A stretch of DNA of 64,000 nucleotides from Streptomyces sp. NBC_01298. GTDB lineage: Bacteria; Actinomycetota; Actinomycetes; Streptomycetales; Streptomycetaceae. The notes under the pieces were generated by a model that made no database searches, had not been told where the DNA came from, and was given only the letters and a program-made list of their open reading frames with translations. The translations under genes and the position numbers were made by a program. Below are positions 16,695-25,652 of the stretch, piece by piece. The stretch lies in NCBI RefSeq assembly GCF_035978755.1, contig NZ_CP108414.1, positions 1,178,001-1,242,000 of the forward strand, read 5' to 3'. Positions within the stretch are counted from its first letter, which is position 1; each line of letters opens with the position of its first letter.

Positions 16695-18647
16695 TTACTT
16701 CAGCGGGCGGCACAGCAGGGCGTCGGGGACCCCGCCGTGGTTCCACTTCCAGGTGTAGGCGACGCCCGCGAGGTACTCGGTGTCGGCGCACTGGCCCTTG
16801 TAGTTGCCGGGTGCCCAGTCGCTGGCGTTCGAGCCGCCAGTGGCGGGGCGGTTGTCCCCGCGGTCGAACCAGAGGGTGCGGCCGGTGGCGGGCAGGCTCG
16901 CGGCGGCGGGGGCGCACAGCAGCGCCGACATGGCGTTGCCACGGACGGCGTAGCCGACGGCGAAGGTCTGCGCGGGGCACTGGAGCTTGTTGTATCCGGC
17001 CGCCCAGTCGCCTGCGGTGACGTACCGCTCGTCCGTGACGACGGTCCAGGATCCGGTGGCCTTCGCCGGGCCGCCCGCGTCGGTGCACAGGCCCCGGCTG
17101 CTGCTGCGGCCGAGGCCGGTCAGCCGCTGGGAGTCGGGGCAGTTGCCCTTGCGGTTGCCCGGGGACCAGTCGGGCTTGGCGAGCATGGTCGCGGAGACGT
17201 CGTAGTCGGCGTGGTCGAGGTCGAGCATGTTCCAGTGGTCGACCTGGGCGACCGGACCGGTGCGGCCGGGGGTGGAGACCAGCCGGTTCCAGTCGTCCGC
17301 GCGCCAGTCCCCGCCGTCCCCGATGCCCTGGCGGGCACCGTTCGCGGCGTAGGAGAGCAAGGCCCAGTTGTCCATCGGGGCGCCGTCGGCGCCGGTCCAG
17401 CCGACGAGCGGCCAGATCGCGAAGTCGGTGTCGTTGGCCACGAGGATGTCGGTGAAGCGGTGCAGCCAGGCCTGTTCCTTGGCGTCGTTGGAGCCGCGGC
17501 CGCCGGCGCCGAACTCGCTGATCCATACCGGGGCGGTGAAGTGCTGCCCCTCCTGGGTGACGAACAGCGCCTGGGAGTTCACCACTTGGGCGAGCTGCTC
17601 GGGGGTGAAGTCCTGGTAGCGGGGGTCGTTCGTGGAGCCGGGGCCGCTACCGGCTCCGGTGTTGGCCGGTCCGGTGTAGCCGTAGAAGTGGGCGGCGTAG
17701 ACGAGCTTGCCCGAGGTGATCAGCGTGTGGGAGAGGTTGGCCACCGGCGTCAGCATGGGCCGCCCGTGCGGAAGGCCGGCGAGCGGGATTCCGTACCAGT
17801 TGATGCCCTCCATGACGACCAGCATGTCGGGCGCCGCCCGCAGGATCCGGTTCCCGGCCTCCTCGAAGGCGGCGTAGGCGTCGTGGCTGTCGTACCAGCC
17901 CCAGTTGGGGTCGTCCCAGGTGTCGCGGCGCACCTCGTTGCGCAGGTCGGCCCCCACCACCCGCTTGTCCGCCTTGTAGCGGTTCACCATGAACACCCAG
18001 TCGTCCACCCACTGCTGGGTGCTCTGGCTGCTGTTCCAGCGCTCGTTGCCGTCCAGTCCGCAGCAGAAGCGGGAGGTGGTGGTGTGGTTGTTGAGGATGA
18101 CCGCGAACCCGTCGGCGGTGAGCGCCGCGATGACGGCGTCGAGCACCTGCAGCGGAGTCTTGCCCTTCAGCTGCGGGTTGGCGGCGACCGCCGCGTCCGG
18201 GACGGGCTTGGTGTCGTGGACGAGCGCGTTGGAGAACGGCAGCCGGATGCTGTTGAGGCCCAGGCCGTGGAAGTCGGCCAGGATGGCGGCCACCGGTGCC
18301 CGGTCCAGGCCCAGGGGCATGTCGTGGGCCGATATCCCGTGCATGTGGCTGGCGGGATCGTTGATGTCCCCGCTGCCGGTCCATGTCCCTTGAGCTCCGG
18401 CCCAGTTGCCCGCTCTGAGCTTGAAGCGGTTACCCGCGGCGTCGACGATCCAGCGGCCCCGGGTGCTGAGCGGCGCGGTCCACGAGGCGGCCAGCTCGGG
18501 GCCGGTCAGGACCTCGGGCGCGGCCGGGGCGCCGGCCGCGGCGGGAACGGCGGCCGTCGCACCGGCCGCGGTGGTGGTGGCGAGGAGCAGCGCGGACAGC
18601 ACGGCGAGTGCCGAGGCCGCGCGTCGGAGCAGTGGTGTGCCTGTCAC
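16695..18647 (-). CDS. secreted glycoside hydrolase family 5 with C-terminal Cys-rich module
   Basis: A 650-residue exported GH5-type glycosidase. The signal peptide is residues 1 to about 33. The barrel shows GLNSIRLPFSN, ILNNHTTTSRFCC, acid/base Glu238 in VVGADLRNEVRRD and nucleophile Glu378 in VWISEFGAGG. The acid/base motif reads RNEV where NEP is usual, as in some exo- or endo-glycanases outside classical cellulases. Residues from about 470 form a tail with repeated W-x-x-G-x-x-K-G-x-C units (DWSPGNRKGNCPDS, DWAPGNYKGQCADT), probably a binding module. It starts at GTG with AAGGAT upstream. The preceding 18670-18768 is low-complexity GTGCCGT repeats. The target polysaccharide is unknown; beta-galactan or another beta-linked glycan would fit the neighbours. 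Confidence 0.85.
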   Translation of the reverse strand: MTGTPLLRRAASALAVLSALLLATTTAAGATAAVPAAAGAPAAPEVLTGPELAASWTAPLSTRGRWIVDAAGNRFKLRAGNWAGAQGTWTGSGDINDPASHMHGISAHDMPLGLDRAPVAAILADFHGLGLNSIRLPFSNALVHDTKPVPDAAVAANPQLKGKTPLQVLDAVIAALTADGFAVILNNHTTTSRFCCGLDGNERWNSSQSTQQWVDDWVFMVNRYKADKRVVGADLRNEVRRDTWDDPNWGWYDSHDAYAAFEEAGNRILRAAPDMLVVMEGINWYGIPLAGLPHGRPMLTPVANLSHTLITSGKLVYAAHFYGYTGPANTGAGSGPGSTNDPRYQDFTPEQLAQVVNSQALFVTQEGQHFTAPVWISEFGAGGRGSNDAKEQAWLHRFTDILVANDTDFAIWPLVGWTGADGAPMDNWALLSYAANGARQGIGDGGDWRADDWNRLVSTPGRTGPVAQVDHWNMLDLDHADYDVSATMLAKPDWSPGNRKGNCPDSQRLTGLGRSSSRGLCTDAGGPAKATGSWTVVTDERYVTAGDWAAGYNKLQCPAQTFAVGYAVRGNAMSALLCAPAAASLPATGRTLWFDRGDNRPATGGSNASDWAPGNYKGQCADTEYLAGVAYTWKWNHGGVPDALLCRPLK

Positions 18648-18768
18648 GTTGGATCCTTCGGAGAGGGAGGATGTACCGTGCCGTGCCGTGGTCTCTGTGC
18701 GGTGGAGCCCTGTGCTGTGGCGCCGTGGTGCCGTGGTGCCGTCGCGCTCCGTGCCGTGCCCTTGCCGT

Positions 18769-19614
18769 CTAGCCCTTGAGGCCGCTGGTGGCGATGCCCG
18801 CCACGATGTAGCGCTGGGCGACCAGGAACATGACGACCAGGGGGACGATCGTCACGACGGCTCCGGCGAACAGGCCGGGCAGGTTGATGGTCTGCGAGGT
18901 GAGGAACGTCGACAGGGCGATCTGCGCCGTCCAGGCCGACGGGTCCTGTCCGATGACCAGGGGCCACAGGAAGGAGTTCCAGCTGTCGATGAACGCCAGT
19001 GCGCCCAGCGAGGCGAGCATCGCGCCCGAGTTGGGCAGGGCGATCCGGCGGTAGAGGCCGAACCAGCCGAGCCCGTCCAGTCGTCCGGCCTCTTCGATCT
19101 CGGCCGGGAACTGGAGGTAGAAGTTGCGGAACAGCAGGACGGCGAAGGGGTTGAACAGGCCGGGCGCGATGATGCCCCACAGCGTGTTCACCCCGCCGAG
19201 GGAGCCGACCACCACGAAGGTCGGCACGAAGGTCACCGAGCCGGGAATCATCAGGGTGGCGACCACCAGGGCCAGGAGGACACCGCGTCCCCGTACCGGG
19301 ATCCGGGCGAAGGCGTAGCCGGCGGCGGAGGCCAGGAGGGTGGAGACGGGGGCCGTGATGAGGGCGATCACGGTGGAGTTCCCGAGCGCCCGGCCCATGG
19401 ACAGGGTCGGGTCGTCGAAGAGCGCGGTGAAGTTCTCGAAGTGCGCCGTTGACGGCCACCAGGTCCAGTGCGGCGACGTGATGCCCCGGGCGTCCATCAG
19501 GGAGCCGCGCAGCATCAGGTAGAAGGGCGTCAGGAAGGCCGTCGTCAGCAGGCCCACCAGCAGTCCGCGCGCGCCGAGGCCCAGCGCTGCGGACAGTCTC
19601 GCCGCGGTCTTCAC
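18769..19614 (-). CDS. CUT1 sugar ABC importer permease (MalG type)
   Basis: A 281-residue inner permease with six predicted membrane helices. The EAA coupling loop is EIEEAGRLDGLGWFGLYRRIALPNSGA. It belongs to the carbohydrate uptake transporter-1 family. It starts at GTG 7 bp after the stop of the partner permease. It forms the pore with that partner and with the lipoprotein at 20665. No ATPase is encoded nearby, so a shared MsiK-type ATPase elsewhere in the genome is expected, as is usual in Streptomyces. Confidence 0.88.
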   Translation of the reverse strand: MKTAARLSAALGLGARGLLVGLLTTAFLTPFYLMLRGSLMDARGITSPHWTWWPSTAHFENFTALFDDPTLSMGRALGNSTVIALITAPVSTLLASAAGYAFARIPVRGRGVLLALVVATLMIPGSVTFVPTFVVVGSLGGVNTLWGIIAPGLFNPFAVLLFRNFYLQFPAEIEEAGRLDGLGWFGLYRRIALPNSGAMLASLGALAFIDSWNSFLWPLVIGQDPSAWTAQIALSTFLTSQTINLPGLFAGAVVTIVPLVVMFLVAQRYIVAGIATSGLKG

Positions 19615-19621
19615 GGGCGGC

Positions 19622-20665
19622 TCACCCCTCGCTCCTGCCGAATCCGGTGAAGCGCCCCTGGATCAGGGTCACTCCGACGATGAGCGCGGTGAGTACGAAG
19701 GCTCCGGCCGATCCCATTCCGTAGTCCTGGCTTCCCATCGCGGTGTTGTAGAGGTAGCCCAGCGGGGTCTGGACGGGGGCGCCGCCGGTGCCGGAGAGCC
19801 CGCTGTTGAAGAGGTTGTAGAACTCGTCGAAGGCCTGGAAGGCGGCGATGAAGAGGAGCATCAGCACCGCGACGGAGGTGCCGCGCAGCATCGGCAGCGT
19901 GATCCGGCGCAGCAGCCGCAGGCCGGTCGCGCCGTCCAGTGCCGCGGCCTCGTAGAGCTCCTTGGGGATGCTCTGGAGGCCGGCCAGGAAGAGCACCATG
20001 TAGAAGCCGACCTGGAGCCAGAGGCGCAGGGTGACCAGGACGATCCAGTACAGCGGCGGGGTGGTGGTCTGCAGCCAGGGGACGGGTTCCATGCCGAACC
20101 AGCCGCCGAGGGTGTTGGCGATGCCGCCCGGGAGCCCGTTGAACAGGCACATCTTCCACAGGAGCGAGGCGGCCACGTAGGACACGGCCGCCGGGATGAG
20201 GAAGACGGTGCGCAGTACCGCACGCCCCCGCCGGATCCGGTGCACCAGCAGGGCGAGCCCGAGGGAGGCGGCGAAGGTGACCGGCACGATGAAGGCGGTG
20301 AACCAGAGGATCTGGGTCAGGGAGCCGCGGAAGGTCCCGTCGGAGAGCAGGGCCCGGTAGTTGTCCAGCCCCACCCAGCGGGTGGGAGCGATGGTGCCGC
20401 GCGCGTCGCTCAGGCTGAGCAGGAAGCTCCAGCCGATGGCGACGTACTTGAAGACGCCGAGGCCGATCAGGATCGGAGCGGTGAGCAGCGCGAAGGCGAT
20501 CCGGCCGGAGCGGCCCGCGCCGGAGCGGCCCGCGCCCGGGCGGCCCGTGCCCGAGCGGCCCGTGCCCGAGCGGCCGGCGCGGGCCGCCCCCGCGGTGGAC
20601 CGCCCGGACGGTCCGGGCGGTCCCGGCCGCCCGGACCGCCGTGTGGTCTGCGGTGCGGAGAGCAT
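19622..20665 (-). CDS. CUT1 sugar ABC importer permease (MalF type)
   Basis: A 347-residue permease with six membrane helices after an unusual cytoplasmic leader. Residues 10-52 are a Gly-Arg-Ser low-complexity run (RAGRSGTGRSGTGRPGAG), written by GC-rich repeats at 20510-20600. The EAA loop is SIPKELYEAAALDGATGLRLLRRITLPML. The ATG overlaps the last base of the solute-binding gene stop (TGATG), so the two are translationally coupled. Start choice is supported by that overlap; the repetitive leader could vary among strains. Confidence 0.87.
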   Translation of the reverse strand: MLSAPQTTRRSGRPGPPGPSGRSTAGAARAGRSGTGRSGTGRPGAGRSGAGRSGRIAFALLTAPILIGLGVFKYVAIGWSFLLSLSDARGTIAPTRWVGLDNYRALLSDGTFRGSLTQILWFTAFIVPVTFAASLGLALLVHRIRRGRAVLRTVFLIPAAVSYVAASLLWKMCLFNGLPGGIANTLGGWFGMEPVPWLQTTTPPLYWIVLVTLRLWLQVGFYMVLFLAGLQSIPKELYEAAALDGATGLRLLRRITLPMLRGTSVAVLMLLFIAAFQAFDEFYNLFNSGLSGTGGAPVQTPLGYLYNTAMGSQDYGMGSAGAFVLTALIVGVTLIQGRFTGFGRSEG

Positions 20666-21942
20666 CAGCCGCGCTGCTTGTCGATGGCGGCCTGGGCCTG
20701 CTTCACCGCGTCCGCCAAGACCTCCGCGGGGACCCCCTGCCCGCCGACGATCTTCGCGGCGGCTCCCGTGAAGGCGGAGCTGACGGCGGTGTCCCAGGTG
20801 CCCGGGTTGGACTTGCCGTACGTGGCGGCCAGTTCCACGGCCTCCTTGGCGGCTCCGTCGGTGAGCTTCGCGGCCCCGGCCGCCACGGACTTGCGGGGCG
20901 GTACGTGGAACCCGTAGCTCTCGGCCCAGTCCTTCTGCAGGTCCGCCTGCCGGATCCACAGCCACTGGACGAACGTCTTCGCGGCGTCGGCGTTCTTGCT
21001 CTTGGCGTTCACGCAGCTGGTCCACCCGCCGACGCGCACGACGGGGGTGCCGCCGGCCTTGAAGGCGGGCCACGGCAGGACGCCGAAGTCCTCGCCGAGG
21101 GCGGTCTTGACGGCCGGCATCGCCCACAGGCCGCACCACTGCATGGGGACGACGTTCTGGGTGAGGGCGGACGGGTCCCACCAGTCGGTGGTGAATCCGA
21201 GGAGCAGGGACTTGTCCTCGTGCAGACGCCGCAGGCCATTCAAGGCCTCCAGCGCCTGCGGGGAGCCGAAGGCCACCTTGCCGTCGGTCACCAGGTCGCC
21301 GCCGTTCGAGCGGACGGCGAGGATCGGGCTGTCGCCCAGGCCGTCGTTGCCGAGGAACAGGCCCTTGCCGGACTTGGTGGTGAGGGCCTTGGCCGCCGCG
21401 GCCAGTTCGTCGAAGGTGGTGGGCGGGGTGATGCCGGCCTTGGCCAGCACGCTCTTGCGGAAGTACAGCATCATGACGTCGTCGATCATCTTGACGCCGT
21501 AGAGCTTGCCGTCGACGCCCACGCCGGCGACGGCGTTGTCGTTGAAGTCCGACCGCTCACCGCCGTAGAGCTCGTCGAGGGCGGCGATCTGGCCCCGGCG
21601 GGCCAGGCTTTCGCTGAAGTCGCCGATCTCGAAGACGTCCGGGGCCGCGTCGGTGAGCAGGGTCGCGTTGAGCTTGCCGGAGTAGTCGCCCGGGACCCAG
21701 GTGACCTTGACGGCTATGTCCGGGTGCGCCTTGGTGAAGGCGGTCGCGTAGCGCAGCGCGGCCTGCTGCGTGCCGGCCTCGCCGTACGCGTGGTACCAGA
21801 CGTTCAGGGTGGTCTTCGCCCCGGAGGCGGCACCCGCGTTCGGGTCGGTGGAGCAGGCGGTGGTCACCACCGCTCCCGCGGCGATCAGCAGTGATCCGCC
21901 GAGAAAACGCCGTCGGCTAAGCTCGGTTCTGTGCGCGCTCAT
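20665..21942 (-). CDS. CUT1 sugar-binding lipoprotein
   Basis: A 425-residue extracellular solute-binding protein (family 1). The leader combines a twin-arginine motif (LSRRRFLGG, residues 8-16) with a lipobox VTTAC (Cys about 31), so it is probably a Tat-exported lipoprotein. Mature blocks include TLNVWYHAYGEAGTQQAALRYATAF, DVFEIGDFSE, GKLYGVKMIDDVMMLYFRKSVL and TFVQWLWIRQADLQKDWAES. GGAAGGA lies before the ATG. It is the first gene of the transporter. The ligand is not visible from sequence; the adjacent GH35, GH5 and GH36 enzymes suggest a galactose-containing oligosaccharide. Confidence 0.88.
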   Translation of the reverse strand: MSAHRTELSRRRFLGGSLLIAAGAVVTTACSTDPNAGAASGAKTTLNVWYHAYGEAGTQQAALRYATAFTKAHPDIAVKVTWVPGDYSGKLNATLLTDAAPDVFEIGDFSESLARRGQIAALDELYGGERSDFNDNAVAGVGVDGKLYGVKMIDDVMMLYFRKSVLAKAGITPPTTFDELAAAAKALTTKSGKGLFLGNDGLGDSPILAVRSNGGDLVTDGKVAFGSPQALEALNGLRRLHEDKSLLLGFTTDWWDPSALTQNVVPMQWCGLWAMPAVKTALGEDFGVLPWPAFKAGGTPVVRVGGWTSCVNAKSKNADAAKTFVQWLWIRQADLQKDWAESYGFHVPPRKSVAAGAAKLTDGAAKEAVELAATYGKSNPGTWDTAVSSAFTGAAAKIVGGQGVPAEVLADAVKQAQAAIDKQRG

Positions 21943-22047
21943 GTCGCATCCTTCCGTGAGGGTAGGCGGGATGTGGGTGTGTCCGGCGCGGTCGGTGCCC
22001 TCCATCAGTGCTTGCCGGCAGTGAGGGGCACCGGCCGGGTGGGCCGG

Positions 22048-22089
22048 GTGAGGTACCAGTGGTGCTCGGTGAGGTACCAGTGGTGCTCG
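22048..22089. repeat. 21-bp direct repeat, two copies
   Basis: Two exact copies of a 21-bp unit (GTGAGGTACCAGTGGTGCTC plus G) head to tail, just beyond the ROK gene stop and about 110 bp upstream of the sugar-binding gene. Each holds the GGTACC palindrome. It could be an operator pair for the transporter operon or a replication slippage product. Confidence 0.6.
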
Positions 22090-22099
22090 GTTGGTGCGG

Positions 22100-23284
22100 T
22101 TACGGGAGCGCCGCCGCGGCCGTGCTCGGCGGGAACAGTGCCTGGACCGCCACCGCGGCTGCTCCACGGGCCCACTCCTCCCAGGGGAGCGGGCGCAGGG
22201 ACAGGGGGCATTTGACCGCGGCCCCGAAGGCGTGGGCCGCGTAGGCGTCCTTGATGTGCTGTCCGAACAGGTCGTAGGTGCCCGCTCCCTCGCCGCTGAC
22301 CACGACGCGTTCCGGGCCCACGAGGTTGACCAGGGTGGCGATGCCGACGCCGATCGCGCGGCCAGCCCGGGCGAAGGCGCCCCGTGCCACGGGGTCCCCG
22401 TCGCGGGCCAGTTCCACGGCGCGGTCGAAGGCGAGGTCGGGCACCCCGGTCCCGCGGCGGACCGCTTCGAGGATCGCTCCGGTCGAGGCGATGGCCTCGA
22501 CGCAGCCGACCGCGCCGCAGCGGCAGCGCGGGCCGGCCGGGTCCACGCAGACGTGCCCCAGTTCCCCGGCCACGCCGTAGGCGCCGGTGACCAGTTGCCC
22601 GTTGACCACGAGCGCGGAGCCGATCCCCGCGCCGATCGTGACCAGCGCGAAGTAGCCGGTGCCGACCCCCTCCCCGAACCAGTGCTCGGCGATGGTCAGC
22701 GCCTTGACGTCGTTCTCGACGGTGACCGTCAGACCGGTGGTACCGGCGACGATCTCCGCGAGCGGTACGTCGCGCCAGCCGAGGCGGCCCGAGAAGCGGA
22801 CCCGGCCGCCGCCGCGGTCCACGTCCCCCGAGACCGCGATGCCGAGGTGCCGGGTGCGGTCGCGGAACGCGGGCTCCGCGTCCAGCAGTTCGTCGACCAG
22901 TTCGGTCAACAAGCCTGCGATGGAGGAGGGTTCGTGACTGCCGATGGTTCGTTCGGCCGTGGCCCGGACCCGGGCCCGCAGGTCGCACACCACGCCGAAC
23001 AGCCGGTCGTCACTGATCTTCACTCCGACGAAGAACTCCCGGTCCGGGGTGACCGCCAACGGGTTGACCGGTCGGCCGGCCCCGGGAGCGGTGCGCTCCG
23101 GCGGGAGTTCGTACAGGTACCCGTCGTCGATGAGCGGCCTCGCGGCCTTGGTGATGGCCGTCGAGGAGAGCCCGGTCCGGCGCGCGAGCTCCACCCGGCT
23201 GAGGGGACCCTCGGCCAGGAGCAGGGCGAGGACCGCCGTTTCGGCCGGTGCGGAGACCAGGGGCAGCTGTTGGTTTCGAAACAC
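22100..23284 (-). CDS. ROK-family transcriptional regulator
   Basis: A 394-residue sugar-responsive repressor. The N-terminal winged helix is AVLALLLAEGPLSRVELARRTGLSSTAITKAARPLIDDG. The ROK kinase-like domain follows: VENDVKALTIAEHWFG, TIGAGIGSALVVNGQLVTGAYGVAGELGH, and the zinc site GHVCVDPAGPRCRCGAVGCVE (C-x-C-G-x-x-G-C). The GTG at 23284 was chosen. The frame is open to a TTG at 23332, but that lies inside the candidate promoter. It stands between the importer (same strand) and the divergent alpha-galactosidase, and probably controls both. Confidence 0.88.
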   Translation of the reverse strand: MFRNQQLPLVSAPAETAVLALLLAEGPLSRVELARRTGLSSTAITKAARPLIDDGYLYELPPERTAPGAGRPVNPLAVTPDREFFVGVKISDDRLFGVVCDLRARVRATAERTIGSHEPSSIAGLLTELVDELLDAEPAFRDRTRHLGIAVSGDVDRGGGRVRFSGRLGWRDVPLAEIVAGTTGLTVTVENDVKALTIAEHWFGEGVGTGYFALVTIGAGIGSALVVNGQLVTGAYGVAGELGHVCVDPAGPRCRCGAVGCVEAIASTGAILEAVRRGTGVPDLAFDRAVELARDGDPVARGAFARAGRAIGVGIATLVNLVGPERVVVSGEGAGTYDLFGQHIKDAYAAHAFGAAVKCPLSLRPLPWEEWARGAAAVAVQALFPPSTAAAALP

Positions 23285-23300
23285 GGGTGCAACGTAGAGC

Positions 23301-23352
23301 AAATAAATAACTTCGTCCAGTATTGATTTCAACCCCGGGTCCGACCTAGCCT
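23301..23352. promoter_or_regulatory. overlapping divergent promoters, ROK gene and GH36 gene
   Basis: Plus strand: TTGATT (23323-23328), 18 bp, TAGCCT (23347-23352), pointing to the alpha-galactosidase. Minus strand: TTGAAA (23332-23327), 17 bp, then TATTTA in an A/T-rich block (23301-23310), pointing to the ROK gene with a very short leader. The two -35 boxes overlap by two bases, so one bound regulator could block both. Confidence 0.5.
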
Positions 23353-23403
23353 CTGGCCAACTCTCTGCCCGTACACGGGCCTTCGACCTCAGGGGACCCC
23401 TTC

Positions 23404-25587
23404 GTGCCTGCCGCGCTCCCGCTCGTCACCTTCGACTCCGGCTCCGGCCTCGCCGTGCTCCGCACGCCGAACAGCGTGTACGCGCTGCGCACCGGCCCGG
23501 ACGGCAGCCCGCGACACCTCTACTGGGGCGCGCCGCTCGACACGGCCGCCCTGGCCCTGCTGCCGGAGGCCGCCTCCCCCGCCGCGAGCAGCTTCGAGGC
23601 CGGGGCCGCGGCGGACGAACTGGCTCCGCAGACCGGGGCGCGGTTCGGTCCGGCCGGTCTCCAGGTCCGGTTCGCCGACGGAACCAGCGGGGCCCAGTGG
23701 GAGTTCGCCGGACACCGCGTCGACGGCGGCGAGTTGCGGCTGTTCCTCAACGACCGCCGCTACCCCCTACGCGCGGAGCTCTGTTACCGCGTCCGGCCGG
23801 GCAGTGACGTCGTCGAGCGGTGGGTGGAGCTCGCGCACACCGGAGCCGAGGCCGGGACCGGGGTCGAAGCCGAGGCCGGAGCCGAGGCCGGAGCCGGAGC
23901 CGAGGCCGGCGCCGAGGCCGGTCCTGTCACCGTCGAACGGCTGGACTCCGCCTCCTGGACGGCCCCGGCCCTCGCCGACTACCGGCTCAGCCACCTCACC
24001 GGCGGCTGGAACAGCGAGTTCCAGCTGCACCGCGACCGGCTCCCGGTCACCGAGACCGTCCTGACCAGCCGCCGCGGGCTCACCGGCCACCACGCCAGTC
24101 CCTGGCTCGCCCTCGACGACGGCACGGCCTCCGAGGAGCACGGCGAGGTGTGGAGCACCGCCCTGGCCTGGAGCGGCAGTTGGCGCATCACCCTGCACCG
24201 CGACGCGGTGGGCCGCACCACTTGGACGGGAGGGTTCGGCCACGAGGGACTGCGCTGGACCCTGCGACCGGGGACCGGCCTGCGCACCCCCGTGTTCGCC
24301 GGGCTCTACACCCCGCGCGGCTTCGGCGCGGCCAGCCGGGCCTGGCACGGCTACGTCGCGGACCACGTGCTGCCGGAACCCGGACGGGAGCGGCCCGTGC
24401 TCTACAACTCCTGGGAGGCCACGGGCTTCGACGTCGAGCAGGCCGGCCAGATCAAGCTGGCCCGGCTGGCCGCCGGACTCGGCGCCGAGCTGTTCGTCCT
24501 GGACGACGGCTGGTTCGGCGCACGGCGCGACGACCGGGCCGGGCTGGGCGACTGGACCCCGCGCCCCGACGCCTTCCCCGACGGGCTACGCCCCCTCGCC
24601 GACGAGGTCCACCGCCTGGGCATGGCCTTCGGCCTGTGGGTGGAACCCGAAATGGTCAACCGGGACAGCGAGTTGTACCGCGCCCATCCGGACTGGGTTC
24701 TCCACTCCCCCACCCGGGAGGCGACCGAGCTGCGCCATCAGCTGGTGCTGAACTTCGCCCGGCCCGAGGTCGAGGCCTGGGCCCACCGGACCCTGGACCG
24801 CCTCGTACGCGACCACCGGGTGGACTGGCTCAAGTGGGACGCCAACCGCGCCTTCACCGAGGCCGGCTGGGAGGGGAACCCCGATCCCGACCGGCTCTGG
24901 ATCGACCACACCCGGGCCGTCTACCGCGTCATGGACCGGCTGCGCGCCCGCCACCCCGGCCTGCGCATCGAGGCCTGCGCGGGCGGGGGCGGGCGCGCCG
25001 ACCTGGGCATCCTGGCCCGCACCGACCAGGCGTGGACCTCCGACAACACCGACCCCGTCGACCGGATCGCGATCCAGGACGGCTTCAGCCAGCTCTTTCC
25101 GGCCCGGACCATGGCCGCATGGGTCACCGACAGCCCCAACCCGGCCACCGGCCGGAGCACTCCGCTGCGCTTCCGCTTCCACGTCGCCATGTCCGGTGCG
25201 CTCGGCCTGGGCGGGGACCTGACGGGCTGGTCCGCCGAGGAACTCGACGAGGCCGCCGCGCTCGTGGCCCAGTACAAGCTCATCCGCCCCCTGGTCCAGT
25301 ACGGGATCCAGCACCGCGTCAAGGGCGGGGACGGGGTGACGGCCGTCCACTACGCCGCCGGGGACGGCGGGGAGCACGCCGTGCTCGCCTGGCGGCCCAC
25401 GACCCGCTTCGGGCACCGGCCCGCGCCCCTCAAGCTGCCCGCACTCGACCCCGGCGCCCACTACCTGGACCCGGACCGGGACCAGGTGCACAGCGGCGCC
25501 GTCCTGGTCCACCGCGGCATCGAACTCTCGCTGCCCGCCGGGGACTACGCGAGCCGGCTGATCCGGCTGCGCCGCATCACCCCCTGA
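23404..25587 (+). CDS. glycoside hydrolase family 36 alpha-galactosidase
   Basis: A 727-residue enzyme that removes terminal alpha-galactose from oligosaccharides such as raffinose-type sugars. After the N-terminal beta-sandwich comes the barrel: PVLYNSWEATGFDV, ELFVLDDGWFGARRDD and FGLWVEPEMVN. The nucleophile is Asp479 in VDWLKWDANRAF, and the acid/base is Asp547 in TSDNTDPVDR, both canonical for GH36. There is no signal peptide, so it acts on imported substrate. The GTG start has AGGGGA nine bases upstream. Residues about 143-170 are an odd Glu-Ala-Gly run (EAEAGAEAGAGAEAG), an insertion in the N-terminal sandwich domain written by short DNA repeats at 23845-23925. Confidence 0.93.
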   Translation: MPAALPLVTFDSGSGLAVLRTPNSVYALRTGPDGSPRHLYWGAPLDTAALALLPEAASPAASSFEAGAAADELAPQTGARFGPAGLQVRFADGTSGAQWEFAGHRVDGGELRLFLNDRRYPLRAELCYRVRPGSDVVERWVELAHTGAEAGTGVEAEAGAEAGAGAEAGAEAGPVTVERLDSASWTAPALADYRLSHLTGGWNSEFQLHRDRLPVTETVLTSRRGLTGHHASPWLALDDGTASEEHGEVWSTALAWSGSWRITLHRDAVGRTTWTGGFGHEGLRWTLRPGTGLRTPVFAGLYTPRGFGAASRAWHGYVADHVLPEPGRERPVLYNSWEATGFDVEQAGQIKLARLAAGLGAELFVLDDGWFGARRDDRAGLGDWTPRPDAFPDGLRPLADEVHRLGMAFGLWVEPEMVNRDSELYRAHPDWVLHSPTREATELRHQLVLNFARPEVEAWAHRTLDRLVRDHRVDWLKWDANRAFTEAGWEGNPDPDRLWIDHTRAVYRVMDRLRARHPGLRIEACAGGGGRADLGILARTDQAWTSDNTDPVDRIAIQDGFSQLFPARTMAAWVTDSPNPATGRSTPLRFRFHVAMSGALGLGGDLTGWSAEELDEAAALVAQYKLIRPLVQYGIQHRVKGGDGVTAVHYAAGDGGEHAVLAWRPTTRFGHRPAPLKLPALDPGAHYLDPDRDQVHSGAVLVHRGIELSLPAGDYASRLIRLRRITP

Positions 25588-25590
25588 GCC

Positions 25591-25615
25591 CCGTGTACGG
25601 GCCGCCCGTACACGG
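25591..25615 (+). terminator. hairpin between GH36 and phosphodiesterase genes
   Basis: Perfect 11-bp stem CCGTGTACGGG/CCCGTACACGG with a 3-base loop, 3 bp past the GH36 stop. It could end the GH36 message, or reduce read-through into the next gene, which has no obvious promoter of its own. Confidence 0.6.
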
Positions 25616-25652
25616 AGAACCGCACCCACTCACAGACACCTTGGACCGGACT

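Noticed and set aside
14937..18779. 1280-codon plus-strand open frame opposite the GH35 and GH5 genes
   Set aside because: It crosses two real genes and their gap on the other strand and contains no recognisable domain; high G+C keeps the frame open.
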